64,000 nt of DNA from RYN-230 sp963711705. Its GTDB lineage: Bacteria > Actinomycetota > Actinomycetes > Streptosporangiales > Streptosporangiaceae. Positions 7,204 to 15,244 of this stretch are shown here, one piece after another; position 1 is the stretch's first letter, and the number at the start of each line of letters is the position of its first letter. The stretch is taken from contig CAVQFM010000016.1 of assembly GCA_963711705.1 (NCBI GenBank), forward strand, positions 1 through 64,000, in the 5' to 3' direction. Made by a program: the position numbers and the translations under genes. A model generated the notes under the pieces. The model ran no database searches. It saw only the letters and a list, made by a program, of their open reading frames with translations, and was not told where the DNA came from.

Positions 7204-7923
7204 TCAGCCCTGGTCGGCGCCGCGCTCCTTGAGCCAGTCAACGAGAATCTGGCGTCTGGTGCCGGTGGCCCCCGCGGCCTGGAGCGCAGTCTGCTCCGAG
7301 TAGCCGGGGATCACATTGATGCTGGCCCCCTGGGCCAGGAGATACTCGGCCATCCGGCGCTGGCCGCCATGGCAGGCCTGCCAGAAGGCCTCGTCGATCT
7401 CCTGGCTGGTCGGCGGTGGGTCGGCCGCCAGGAACTCATCCACCGTGGCCCGGTCGCCCAGCCCGGCCGCCTCCCAGAGGCTGCCGATGCGCGCGCCCCG
7501 GGCGACGAGCAGCCGGGCGACATGCCAGCACCCATAGCCGACCGCATTGGCCAGCGGTGTGCCGATCGACCCGCCGGGAACGTCGATATCCGCGCCGCCA
7601 TCGATCAGCGCCGCGGCCACCTCGACGTCATCGCTGCTGGCCGCCCAGTGCAGCGCCGTCTCATCGCACCGGGTGGGGTGGCGGAAGCTGGGGTCGGCCC
7701 CGGCCTGGATCAGCAACTGCACAATCTGCGGGCCGTTGGGGAAGTAACCCGGCCAGTCGGCGACCACGTGCAGCAGCGGCCTGAAGCCACCTTTGCGGTC
7801 GACCAGCCCGGCCCGGGCCAGACGGGGGTCTTCGGCCAGGAGACGCCGGATCGCACCTGTATCACCGCCGTGCACGGCGCGCACAAGCTCAACCGCCCGC
7901 GGGTCACTCTCCGGGATTTCCAT
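7204..7923 (-). CDS. Ankyrin-repeat protein
   Basis: From ATG 7923 (MEIPESDPRAVELVRAV) the protein is 239 residues; in-frame starts exist up to 7992. It consists of about five to six ankyrin repeats, for example HGGDTGAIRRLLAEDPRLA, IVQLLIQAGADPSFRHP, ETALHWAASSDDVEVAAALI and RRMAEYLLAQGASINVIPG. There is no signal peptide. Short bacterial ankyrin proteins usually act as protein-binding or inhibitor subunits. It lies immediately downstream of an HD-domain hydrolase and may interact with it, which is inference from position only. Confidence 0.85.
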   Translation of the reverse strand: MEIPESDPRAVELVRAVHGGDTGAIRRLLAEDPRLARAGLVDRKGGFRPLLHVVADWPGYFPNGPQIVQLLIQAGADPSFRHPTRCDETALHWAASSDDVEVAAALIDGGADIDVPGGSIGTPLANAVGYGCWHVARLLVARGARIGSLWEAAGLGDRATVDEFLAADPPPTSQEIDEAFWQACHGGQRRMAEYLLAQGASINVIPGYSEQTALQAAGATGTRRQILVDWLKERGADQG

Positions 7924-7995
7924 AGGAGCCGTCTCGTCGCCCATCGGCACCATCATCGCAACCAGCCGCAGGACAAACGGAACCGCTGGCACCGC

Positions 7996-8823
7996 TCACA
8001 GGAAGTTGTTGGGCCAGATCATCGTCCGCCACATGTGCGCCACCGGGGAGCCGTCGAACCCAAGTCCCTCGGCCGGCTGCCGGAAATTCCGCCCCACTAC
8101 GTCCGCGAACTCGTCGAAGTCGACGGCGACATCCGGATCGAACGAGTAGATGTCGTTGACCGTGACCAGGCGCGACGTCATGTACCAGCGATGCTGCCGC
8201 GCTGCCTCGTGCTCCCGGCGGATGTAGTCGGGCGGGCGGTAGTCCGGCCCGAAGTAGTCGATATAAGCCTGCGGGTAGGTGTAGCCCACCGACTCGTCCG
8301 CGAAGTACCGCAGCGCCTCGTGCTTCTCGATGGCCCAGGCGACTTCCTCGTCGACATACGGGGCGACCAGCTGCGCGCCCCAGTAACCATGGTTGGCCGA
8401 CAGCAGCCCGGCGATCGCGATGTCGTGCACCAGGCACGCCATGATCACCTTCTCGCCGAGCCCGTTCAGCCGGGCCACCCGGGCACTCTGCAGCAGATGC
8501 GTGCGCGCGATCGGGCTGAACCGCAGCAGGAAGAAGTCCTTGAGCGCCGGGCGCTCGGGCATCTTCGGCAGGGCCGGGTTGTCGCCCATCATGAAGACCG
8601 TGTCCGGATGCCTGGCCTCGGCCAGCAGCGCTCCCTGGCTGGCGCTCGCGGGCGTGCCCATGACCGCCGCGGCGGGCGGCATGATGATGCGGCGCCTGCC
8701 GTTGACGGCGTCATCGAGGGGCTCGCGGATCCAGTTCGACAGCCCCGCGTCCCGCAGGGCTGCGGGCAGCTCGTGGGGCGGCACCCGGGTCGTGGGCCGC
8801 TGCGCCTCCGTGGCCTCGGTCAT
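7996..8823 (-). CDS. HD-domain family hydrolase
   Basis: ATG 8823 follows GAGGGGA at 8-nt spacing and gives 275 residues. A central segment has HLLQSARVARLNGLGEKVIMACLVHDIAIAG. The VHD pair, an upstream His and the later YWGAQLVAPYVDEEVAWAIEKHEALRYF give the H...HD...H...D arrangement of metal-dependent HD phosphohydrolases. Related actinobacterial proteins resemble the inositol-oxygenase/HD-like group that acts on small metabolites. Tyr- and Asp-rich C-terminal segments (YIDYFGPDYRPPDYI) are conserved-looking. It forms a probable operon with the HTH protein upstream (14-bp gap). Confidence 0.75.
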   Translation of the reverse strand: MTEATEAQRPTTRVPPHELPAALRDAGLSNWIREPLDDAVNGRRRIIMPPAAAVMGTPASASQGALLAEARHPDTVFMMGDNPALPKMPERPALKDFFLLRFSPIARTHLLQSARVARLNGLGEKVIMACLVHDIAIAGLLSANHGYWGAQLVAPYVDEEVAWAIEKHEALRYFADESVGYTYPQAYIDYFGPDYRPPDYIRREHEAARQHRWYMTSRLVTVNDIYSFDPDVAVDFDEFADVVGRNFRQPAEGLGFDGSPVAHMWRTMIWPNNFL

Positions 8824-8837
8824 GTTTGCCTGTCCCC

Positions 8838-9206
8838 TCAGGGGCCCGCGCCGGTCTCCCCGGCCAGGTCCAGGTCGAGCTGATCCTCCAGCCACCGGTT
8901 GTGGCTGTCCCACGCGGCCTGCTTGGTGGTGCCCAGGGCCGCGCCGATCTGCGACCATGAGGCGCCCGCCGCCCGCGCGGCGCGGACGGTGAGCTGGCGT
9001 CCGCAGGCGGCCTTTCGGACGATCACTTCACTCAGCGCGAGCAGTTCCAGGGCTTCCTGCTGCGACAGCGGTGCGGCCGCCGGGCCATCGGCCGGGTCCG
9101 GCGCCAGGCCCGGCGGGGCGAGCAGGTCGCGCATCCGCAACTGGTCGTAGCGGGCCACCGCGGTCGCCAGCGTGTGCTGGCGGTCGAGGCCGGCTGGCGT
9201 GGTCAT
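8838..9206 (-). CDS. Small HTH protein
   Basis: The protein has a C-terminal helix-turn-helix: TVRAARAAGASWSQIGAALG followed by TTKQAAWDSHNRW. This pattern is common in short actinobacterial proteins that resemble sigma-70 region 4 or AsnC HTHs. The start is uncertain: ATG 9206 (MTTPAGLDRQH) has GGGAGA very close, and GTG 9221 is an alternative. It is the first gene of the HTH-HD-ankyrin group and may regulate it. Confidence 0.7.
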   Translation of the reverse strand: MTTPAGLDRQHTLATAVARYDQLRMRDLLAPPGLAPDPADGPAAAPLSQQEALELLALSEVIVRKAACGRQLTVRAARAAGASWSQIGAALGTTKQAAWDSHNRWLEDQLDLDLAGETGAGP

Positions 9207-9279
9207 GTCTCCCAGCCTCACGCGAGCCCATCCAGCCCGTCAAGCTATCTTGACGGGTTTCGCGCCCAGCTGACCGCCG

Positions 9280-10293
9280 TCAGCCCGGAAGCTGGGCGGC
9301 CACCCGCTCGGTGAGCTCCACCAGGCGGTTGGAGAACCCCCACTCGTTGTCGTACCAGGCCGAGACCTTGACCTGGGTGCCGATGATCTTCGTCAGGCCA
9401 GAGTCGAAGATCGCCGAATGCGGGTCACCCACGATGTCAGCCGATACCAGCGGGTCCTCGCTGTAGCTGAGGATGCCCTTGAGCGGCCCGTCCGCGGCGG
9501 CCTGGTAGGCCGCGTTGACCTCGGCCACGGTGACCGGGCGGGCCGAGTCGATGGTCAGGTCGGTGATCGACCCGGTCGGGACCGGGACGCGCAGCGCGGC
9601 ACCGTCGAGCCGGCCCGCCAGCTCGGGCATGACCAGGCCGATGGCGCGGGCGGCACCGCTGGACGCCGGGATGATGCTGAGCGCGGCGGCGCGGGCGCGG
9701 CGGAAGTCCGAATGCGGGCCATCCTGCAGGTTCTGGTCCTGCGTGTACGCGTGCACGGTCGTCATCAGCCCACGCTCGATGCCGAACGCGTCGTGGAACA
9801 CCTTGGCCAGCGGGGCCAGGCAGTTGGTGGTGCATGACGCGTTGGAGATCACGTCGTACCGCGCCGGGTCATAGCTGCCCTCGTTGACGCCCAGCACGAT
9901 CGTGGCCACGCCGTCCCCGGAGGCTGGCGCGGTCACCACGACCTTGCGTGCGCCAGCCGCCAGGTGGCGGCGGGCGTCAGCAGCCTTGGTGAACCGGCCG
10001 GTCGACTCGACCGCGATGTCCACGCCCAGGCTGGCCCAGGGCAGGTCGCCGGGGTCGCGTTCCTGGAGCACCCGGATGGACCGGCCGGCCACCGTGATGC
10101 TGTCCCCGGTACTGGTCACCGGGTCGGCGAGACGGCCGGCCACCGAGTCGAACTTCAGCAGGTTGGCCAGCATCGCCGCATCGGCCAGGTCGTTGACCGC
10201 CACGATGTCCAGGTCACTGCCCTGGGCGAGCGCGGCACGCAGGAAGTTGCGGCCGATCCGCCCGAAGCCGTTGATGCCGATCCGGGTAGGCAC
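9280..10293 (-). CDS. gap: Glyceraldehyde-3-phosphate dehydrogenase, type I
   Basis: Full-length (337 residues) NAD(P)-dependent GAPDH of glycolysis and gluconeogenesis. It has the N-terminal Rossmann motif INGFGRIGRN, the catalytic SNASCTTNCLAP with the active-site Cys near residue 151, HAYTQDQ with the catalytic His, and the C-terminal WYDNEWGFSNR. GTG start behind AGGAG. Two small departures from the family norm are ASSGAARAIG where TSTGAAKAI is usual, and DFRRARAAA where DLRRARAAA is usual. It is cotranscribed with the MarR gene 28 bp upstream, so it may be a regulated second gap rather than the housekeeping copy next to pgk and tpi. Confidence 0.95.
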   Translation of the reverse strand: MPTRIGINGFGRIGRNFLRAALAQGSDLDIVAVNDLADAAMLANLLKFDSVAGRLADPVTSTGDSITVAGRSIRVLQERDPGDLPWASLGVDIAVESTGRFTKAADARRHLAAGARKVVVTAPASGDGVATIVLGVNEGSYDPARYDVISNASCTTNCLAPLAKVFHDAFGIERGLMTTVHAYTQDQNLQDGPHSDFRRARAAALSIIPASSGAARAIGLVMPELAGRLDGAALRVPVPTGSITDLTIDSARPVTVAEVNAAYQAAADGPLKGILSYSEDPLVSADIVGDPHSAIFDSGLTKIIGTQVKVSAWYDNEWGFSNRLVELTERVAAQLPG

Positions 10294-10321
10294 AGTGCTC
10301 TCCTGTTCTCGGGTGAGGGAT

Positions 10322-10765
10322 TCACGGGTCGCGGCCGAGCACGGTCAGCCGGGACAGCGCGGGCAGCGCCGCCGCGATCGCCGCCCGCTCGGCCAGGGTA
10401 AGGCGGCCGGTCAGCCCGGCCAGCCGGCCCACCCGGCTGGCGCGGCGCCCGGCGACCACGGCTGCGCCCGCCGGGGTGAGCTGGACCAGGACGGCCCGCC
10501 CGTCGGCCGGGTCGGGGTGGCGCTCGACCAGCCCATCGCGCTCCAGCCGGGTGACCAGCTGGGTGATCGCGGACTGGGTCACCTGCTCGGTAGCGGTCAG
10601 CTCGCTGAGCCGCAGCGGGCTGCGCCGCGACAGCGTGTGCAGCACCGACAGCGTGGTGAAACTCAGCCGCCCGGTGGCCGGCAGCCGGATGAACAGGCTG
10701 TTGAACTCCTCGATGACGGTGGTCAGCTCGCCCACGTCCAGCTCTGCTGCCCCGGCCTTTACCAC
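10322..10765 (-). CDS. MarR-family transcriptional regulator
   Basis: A 147-residue winged-helix protein with the MarR core: FTTLSVLHTLSRRSPLRLSEL, then TQSAITQLVTRLERDGLVER, and the wing HPDPADGRAVLVQLTPAG. It precedes gap on the same strand with a short gap, so it probably controls gap. The GTG start at 10765 lies 7 nt after a TACAAT -10, which implies a leaderless message. An AT-rich near-palindrome directly upstream is a likely self-operator. Confidence 0.92.
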   Translation of the reverse strand: MVKAGAAELDVGELTTVIEEFNSLFIRLPATGRLSFTTLSVLHTLSRRSPLRLSELTATEQVTQSAITQLVTRLERDGLVERHPDPADGRAVLVQLTPAGAAVVAGRRASRVGRLAGLTGRLTLAERAAIAAALPALSRLTVLGRDP

Positions 10766-10772
10766 GCGCCGA

Positions 10773-10801
10773 ATTGTATCAAAGAATTATTTAAATATCT
10801 T
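10773..10801 (-). promoter_or_regulatory. Promoter and candidate MarR box
   Basis: TACAAT on the minus strand (plus 10773-10778) is 7 nt before the GTG of the MarR gene. Just upstream, 10782-10801 is an AT-rich imperfect palindrome centred on ATTTAAAT and bounded by AAGA/TCTT. Such an A/T island in DNA of about 70% GC fits an operator that overlaps the promoter. Confidence 0.55.
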
Positions 10802-11332
10802 ATCTAAACGGCCCGTTCCAGCCACCGCCCGCCGTCAGGCCGGCCTATCAGCCCCGGAATGACGGACACCCCTCAGCCCGGGATGCCGGACACCCCGCGA
10901 TGCCCATCACTGCCGCACTCCGCCGGCGCGGTGCCCAGGCTCCCGGGCATGGATCTCAAGGACGCGGCGCCGCGTATGAGGCCATCATCATGCCCATCTG
11001 CCAGGAGATAGGCCGGCAGGCGCCGGTCCCGCCCCGGCAGTCGCCAGCGCCCCCGCCGGGCAGTGCGGATGATCCGCTCACCGCACCGGTCTGGCCACCG
11101 CGCACTGATACCCGGCGCCCGGCCGGTCCCGCCCAGCCGCGCGGGAGTAAGCGGCCGGGGCCCGGGAGCGGCCGCGTTCTACCGGGCTGACCTGCCGCGG
11201 CACGCCCGGGCTGACCTCCCGTGGCACGCCGGGCGGAGCAACCGCCGAAACCTGTGCCCGTTCTTATGCGGATGACCTCGGCGGCCGCCGGGTTACGCTT
11301 TTAGTGCGATTGTGCTGGTTGGGGAGGTGCCG
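10802..11332. repeat. Non-coding stretch with two tandem duplications
   Basis: I see no convincing gene in these 530 bases. There are two local duplications. The first is a 25-bp unit at 10849-10873 and 10874-10898 (core GGATGCCGGACACCCC, few mismatches). The second is a 24-bp unit at 11182-11205 and 11206-11229 (CCGGGCTGACCT, then CCGCGGCACGC or CCGTGGCACGC), differing at two positions. The region must hold the promoter of the DUF1707 gene. Confidence 0.6.
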
Positions 11333-11746
11333 GTGACGACAGGGCCGGGAGACCGGATGCCAGCGCGCCCGCCGGGCCGCGGCCATCTCCGGGCGTCCGA
11401 TGCCGACCGCGAGCAGGTGGTCGAGGAACTCAAGACCGCGTACGTGCAGGGCCGGCTGTCCCAGGACGAGCTGCGGCAGCGGGTCGGCGAGACGCTGCTG
11501 ACCCGGACGTATGCCGGGCTGGCCATGCTCACCGCCGATATCGCGGCTGAGGCGGCCACGGCCGCGCCCGGGCCGGGGACCGCCCTGGTGCCGGGCAGGA
11601 AACCGGTGAGCATGAAGGCCGTCGCGTGGGCCGGCGCGATCGCCGTACTGCCCGCGCTGGGCGCCGCTTTCCTTACCTACTACGGCGGGTTCTTCGTGCT
11701 GTTCCTGTTCGCCTTCATCGGCTTCACCATCACCGCCAAGGCCTGA
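11333..11746 (+). CDS. DUF1707 (SHOCT-like) membrane protein
   Basis: GTG 11333 is chosen because GGGGAGG lies 5 nt upstream; this gives 137 residues. The N-terminal half carries the DUF1707 signature LRASDADREQVVEELKTAYVQGRLSQDELRQRV (about 22-54), an actinobacterial short helical domain thought to mediate assembly. The C-terminal half has two membrane helices (about 97-114 and 117-135). The family is widespread in mycobacteria and streptomycetes and is often linked to envelope or redox stress, with no defined biochemical role. Confidence 0.85.
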   Translation: MTTGPGDRMPARPPGRGHLRASDADREQVVEELKTAYVQGRLSQDELRQRVGETLLTRTYAGLAMLTADIAAEAATAAPGPGTALVPGRKPVSMKAVAWAGAIAVLPALGAAFLTYYGGFFVLFLFAFIGFTITAKA

Positions 11747-11767
11747 CGCCGGGGCAGCCGCCGCCAG

Positions 11768-11852
11768 TCAGGGCAGCGCGCTCGCCAGCTCCCGGCAGGC
11801 CTGCTCGCAGCGCCTGCAGGCCTCGGTGCACACTCGGCAGTGCGCCCAGACT
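11768..11852 (-). pseudogene. C-terminal remnant of a Cys-rich four-helix copper-binding protein
   Basis: The minus strand reads VWAHCRVCTEACRRCEQAC and then RELASALP before a stop. The spacing HC-x2-C-x3-C-x2-C-x3-C matches the last helix of DUF326/Csp-type four-helix-bundle copper-storage proteins. No start or upstream helices are present: the stretch begins directly against the stop codon of the hydrolase gene at 11851. It is therefore a decayed fragment, not a gene. Confidence 0.55.
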
Positions 11853-12654
11853 ATTGACCGTCCGGTGCCGCCGCAGGGGGCGGGCCACCCAGGGCCCGGT
11901 GCAGGAAGGTGAGGATGACAGGCAGTGTCCGGGTCACGGCCGGAGCGGACAGCAGGGCCGTGCCGTGCGCGGTGCCGGGCACGGTGACCAGCTGCTTGGC
12001 CCGGCTGGGCGCCGCGGCCAGGAACTCGCGGGCCGCCCCGGCTGACCCGTACGGGTCCCGGGTCGCGGTGACCAGCAGCAGCGGGCAGTGCAGGCGCCGG
12101 ACCGAGTGCACCACGATGATGGCTGGCTGCAGGACGGATTCGGCCGACAGCGACACGACCCCGCGCACCGTATGCCCGAGCCGCGCGCCAGCGACCAGGG
12201 AGGCCTTCGCCCCCTCGGACGCCCCCATCAGCACGACGCGGGCCCGGCCGGCCGAGCGGAGCCGCCCGACCAGGCCCACCAGCTCATCGGGGGGCAGGTT
12301 CCCGCCGTAGTCCCACAGCACGACCCGGTACCCGGACGCCGCCAGCCGCGCGGACAGCGGCAGCCATGAGCAGAGGTTCTCGTCGCTCTCGTTCGACAGC
12401 ACCACCACGCGCGGGCCGCGGCCGACGGTGGCCAGCGTGAGGGTACCGCCGCCCGAGTCGGGCACGGTCTGCACAGCTCCCCGGGCCGCGGTGAAGCAGC
12501 CATCGAGGCCGGAGGATGCGGCCGGAGCCGGGGCAGTGGCTCTGGGTGCGGCGGGCGGTGCGCTGGCTGCCGGGTGATCCGTCCCGCATCCGGCCAGGAG
12601 CAGCAGGCCAGCCGCTGCGGCCGCCCACTTCGGCGCGGCCAGCCCGGCGCTCAC
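11851..12654 (-). CDS. Alpha/beta-hydrolase lipoprotein (copy 2)
   Basis: A 267-residue secreted lipoprotein: a hydrophobic leader (about 9-22) ending LLLLAGC, with Cys as the lipid-attachment residue, then an Ala/Pro linker. The hydrolase core has the nucleophile elbow MGASEG (Ser about 143), the acid loop TATRDPYGSAG and the catalytic His in PGTAHG near 230. The substrate is unknown; dienelactone-hydrolase-like esterase or peptidase activity is possible. Its ATG overlaps the stop of a paralogous gene upstream (ATGA), so the pair is a tandem duplication in one operon. Confidence 0.85.
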   Translation of the reverse strand: MSAGLAAPKWAAAAAGLLLLAGCGTDHPAASAPPAAPRATAPAPAASSGLDGCFTAARGAVQTVPDSGGGTLTLATVGRGPRVVVLSNESDENLCSWLPLSARLAASGYRVVLWDYGGNLPPDELVGLVGRLRSAGRARVVLMGASEGAKASLVAGARLGHTVRGVVSLSAESVLQPAIIVVHSVRRLHCPLLLVTATRDPYGSAGAAREFLAAAPSRAKQLVTVPGTAHGTALLSAPAVTRTLPVILTFLHRALGGPPPAAAPDGQ

Positions 12655-13544
12655 GAGGTGATCCCGTGCAGGAAGGCGAGGACCGCGCCGCGCAGCGCCG
12701 GCCGGGTGCCCCCGGTGAACCCGGCGGAGACAAGATCCCAGCCATGCCCGGCCTGGTCACCGAGCACGATGAGCTGCTTGTGGCGGGAACCGGCTCGCGC
12801 GAACAGGTGGCGGGTGGCCGGCACGGAAACGTACGGGTCAGCGCGGGCCACGGCGAACAGGGCGGGCAGCCGCAGCCGGGCGGCCGCCCGGACCGCCGTG
12901 CCCGGGTAAGGCCGGCTGGCCAGCGGCGTGGTCAGCTCGTCCGCGGACAGCGCGGCGACCCCGGCCACGCCACGCGGCGGCCGGGCCGCCGCGATCAGGG
13001 CTTCCGACCCGCCTTGCGACGCGCCGACCAGCGCCACCTGGGCCGCGCCGTGCTGGCGCAGCCAGCCGACGGCACCCTGGATGTCGGGCATCAGCTCATT
13101 GGCCGCCTGGCCCCTGGGGCACGCGCTCTCCCCGGTGCAGCGGTGGTCGAACAGCAGCACGTGGTACCCGTGCCGGGCCAGATAGACCGCAAAGTCCCAC
13201 CAGCCACATTTCCCGCGCGGGCCAAGCTCGGGAATCAGCACGACCCCGCGGCGGCCGGCTCCGGCGGCCGCGGCGGCCAGCCGGACGCCATCCGCCGCCC
13301 GGATCGAGGTGAGCTGGCCCGGCGCGGCCGGCGGCCCGCACACCTGGCTGACCGGGGAAGCGGTGCCGCTGCCGCGGCTGGTGCCCGTGCCCGTGCCCGG
13401 CCCGCCGCCGGTGCCAGGCCCGCCGCCGCTGCCCGGCTGGCTGGTCGCGCCCGCCCCCGTGGACGCGGCCGGGCCCGCGCAGCCCGCGGCGGGCAGCACC
13501 AGGGCCAGGGTCAGCACGATCGCGGCTGGTGCCCTCGATCCCAT
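12651..13544 (-). CDS. Alpha/beta-hydrolase lipoprotein (copy 1)
   Basis: A 297-residue paralogue of the next gene. The signal peptide ends LVLPAAGC (lipobox), followed by a low-complexity Gly/Thr/Pro/Ser linker of about 40 residues and then the hydrolase domain. That domain has a GASQGG nucleophile elbow, a VARADPYVSV acid loop and a GDQAGHGWD catalytic His. Two Cys residues near 70 and 113 may form a disulphide outside the membrane. The promoter region is shared with the divergent PadR gene and includes a perfect inverted repeat (13576-13599). Confidence 0.85.
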   Translation of the reverse strand: MGSRAPAAIVLTLALVLPAAGCAGPAASTGAGATSQPGSGGGPGTGGGPGTGTGTSRGSGTASPVSQVCGPPAAPGQLTSIRAADGVRLAAAAAGAGRRGVVLIPELGPRGKCGWWDFAVYLARHGYHVLLFDHRCTGESACPRGQAANELMPDIQGAVGWLRQHGAAQVALVGASQGGSEALIAAARPPRGVAGVAALSADELTTPLASRPYPGTAVRAAARLRLPALFAVARADPYVSVPATRHLFARAGSRHKQLIVLGDQAGHGWDLVSAGFTGGTRPALRGAVLAFLHGITS

Positions 13545-13575
13545 GTGCAGGCCGCCTCGGTGCGTCGCCGGATTA

Positions 13576-13599
13576 AACTATGTCTACTTTGACATAGTT
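13576..13599. promoter_or_regulatory. Candidate PadR operator
   Basis: AACTATGTC and GACATAGTT are perfect inverted 9-mers separated by TACTTT, placed between the divergent lipoprotein operon (start 13544) and the padR-type gene (start 13637). Short ATGT/ACAT-containing palindromes are typical of PadR regulators. The site could control both directions. Confidence 0.65.
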
Positions 13600-13636
13600 G
13601 TCTTCAGCGCATCGGTCGTCAACAGGTGGGCGGCAC

Positions 13637-14249
13637 ATGATCTCCAGGCTCGGCTACGCGATCCTCGCTCTGCTCGCGCGGCAGCCCAGCACGGGCTATG
13701 AGCTCTCCGCGCGGGCCCGGCGGCCGCTCGGCTACTTCTGGTCCGCCCGGCATAGCCAGATCTACCCTGAGCTGCGAAAGCTCCTCGCCCAGGGGCTTGG
13801 TGCGGTTCACCGCCGGGCCGGGTCCCGGCCCACGGGCCAAGAAGGTTTATTCGGTCACCGAGGCGGGCCTGGCCGCGCTGCGCGAGTGGGTGATCCAGCC
13901 GCCGGAACCCGCACCGTCCCGCGATGACCTGGTGCTCAAGGCCTACGCGGCGTGGACCGCGGACCCGGCCGCGGCCCGGCTGTTCGCCGCCCAGATCGCC
14001 GGGCACCGGGAGCGCCTGGCCGCCTATGAAGCGGACTGGGGCAACGTGCAGGGCCGGCACCATGGTGGGGCGCCGCCGGTCACCCATCCGGATTTCGGTA
14101 ACTACGCCACGCTCAGGTGCGGGATCGACTACGAACGCCAGCGCATCGGCTGGCTGGAGTGGATCAGCCAGCAGTTCGCGGCGCATGCGGCCGGTCCGCC
14201 CGGGGACCCAGCCGCGGATGGCCCGGGGGGCCCGGGCCGCCCGGCGTAG
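13637..14249 (+). pseudogene. PadR-family regulator, broken by one-base insertion
   Basis: ATG 13637 behind AGGTGGG opens a PadR winged helix: ISRLGYAILALLARQPSTGY, then YFWSARHSQIYPELRKLLAQGL. The frame is lost at a G4 run (13792-13795). Removing one G restores VRFTAGPGPG...RAKKVYSVTEAGLAALREWV, the PadR wing, and then the C-terminal dimerisation helices ending at 14249. The corrected protein is 203 residues. All expected parts are present in the two frames, so I regard this as either a sequencing error or a very recent inactivation. It is probably the regulator of the divergent hydrolase lipoproteins and of itself. Confidence 0.8.
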
Positions 14250-14309
14250 GCTGGCACCGGGGGAGCCCGGTTCAGCCGGGCTGGGGTGAGGTCATCGGGG
14301 GGTGCCGGC

Positions 14310-15095
14310 ATGGGTGGCTGGTACCAGCGCGTCCTGGTCGACACCGGCCGGGCGCCAGCGCTCTGGATGCTGCTTGGGTTCCTTGTCACCTTCTTCGTGA
14401 CCCGGGGAATCACCCGCCGGATCCACGCCCGGGCGGCCCAGCAGCAGGACGGGCAGCAGGAGCAGCCGCCTGCCTCCCCGCGCCGCGGGCTGTCCGACAT
14501 CTACATCGGCGGTGTGCACATCCATCACCAGGTGTGGGGCATCCTGCTGGTGCTGGCGACGGGGCTGCTGGAGTTCCGGTACACCCCGCGGGCGCCGTGG
14601 GCCGAGGTGCTGGCCGCGCTGTTCGGCGTCGGCGCGGCGCTGACCCTGGATGAGTTCGCGCTGTGGTTCAACCTGCACGACGTCTACTGGACCAAGAGCG
14701 GGCGCAAGTCGATCGACGCGGTACTGATCGCGGGCGCGCTCGGCGTGGTGCTGCTCATGCAGGCGTCCCCGGTCGGCACGGCCAGCGACGGCAGCGGCCT
14801 GGCCATCGCGGCGTACCTGCTGACCGTGGCCTTCAACCTGGCCGTGGCGGTGATCTGCATCATCAAGGGCAAGCTGGCCACCGGCCTGATCGGCATCGTG
14901 ATACCCGTGGTGGCCGCCGTCGGTGCGATCCGGCTGGCCAAGCCGTCCTCGGTGTGGGCCCGGCGACGCTACTCCGGCGGCAAGCTCGGCCGCGCGGAGC
15001 GCCGGTACGGCCCCGCCTACCAGTTGCGCCACGACCGGCTGCGCGACCTGCTCGGCGGGCGGCCCGACCCGGCCGGTGGCGACCCGGCCGACTGA
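14310..15095 (+). CDS. Conserved actinobacterial integral membrane protein
   Basis: ATG 14310 (MGGWYQRV) has GGGGGG at 7 nt and gives 261 residues. About six membrane helices are visible, with the conserved stretch IYIGGVHIHHQVWGILL near 64-80 and LTLDEFALWFNLHDVYWTKSGRKSIDAV near 108-135. The His-rich and acidic motifs look like a metal site or catalytic site in the membrane. The protein ends in a basic cytoplasmic tail. The family is common in streptomycetes but has no assigned function that I know of. Confidence 0.75.
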   Translation: MGGWYQRVLVDTGRAPALWMLLGFLVTFFVTRGITRRIHARAAQQQDGQQEQPPASPRRGLSDIYIGGVHIHHQVWGILLVLATGLLEFRYTPRAPWAEVLAALFGVGAALTLDEFALWFNLHDVYWTKSGRKSIDAVLIAGALGVVLLMQASPVGTASDGSGLAIAAYLLTVAFNLAVAVICIIKGKLATGLIGIVIPVVAAVGAIRLAKPSSVWARRRYSGGKLGRAERRYGPAYQLRHDRLRDLLGGRPDPAGGDPAD

Positions 15096-15244
15096 GCGTC
15101 CCCGGTGCCCCGGTGACCGGTGATCACTGGATGTGACCTGCTTTCCCACCCATGGCGGGTGATGACGGTGTAGGTTCACGCGGCCAGCATCGAAGCAGCC
15201 CGCGTGATGGTCAGCGGGCGGCCGGATCGAGGGAGATGCCGATC

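Noticed and set aside
7316..8883. Several plus-strand frames over the HD and ankyrin genes
   Set aside because: All are antisense to clear minus-strand genes with ankyrin repeats and an HD motif.
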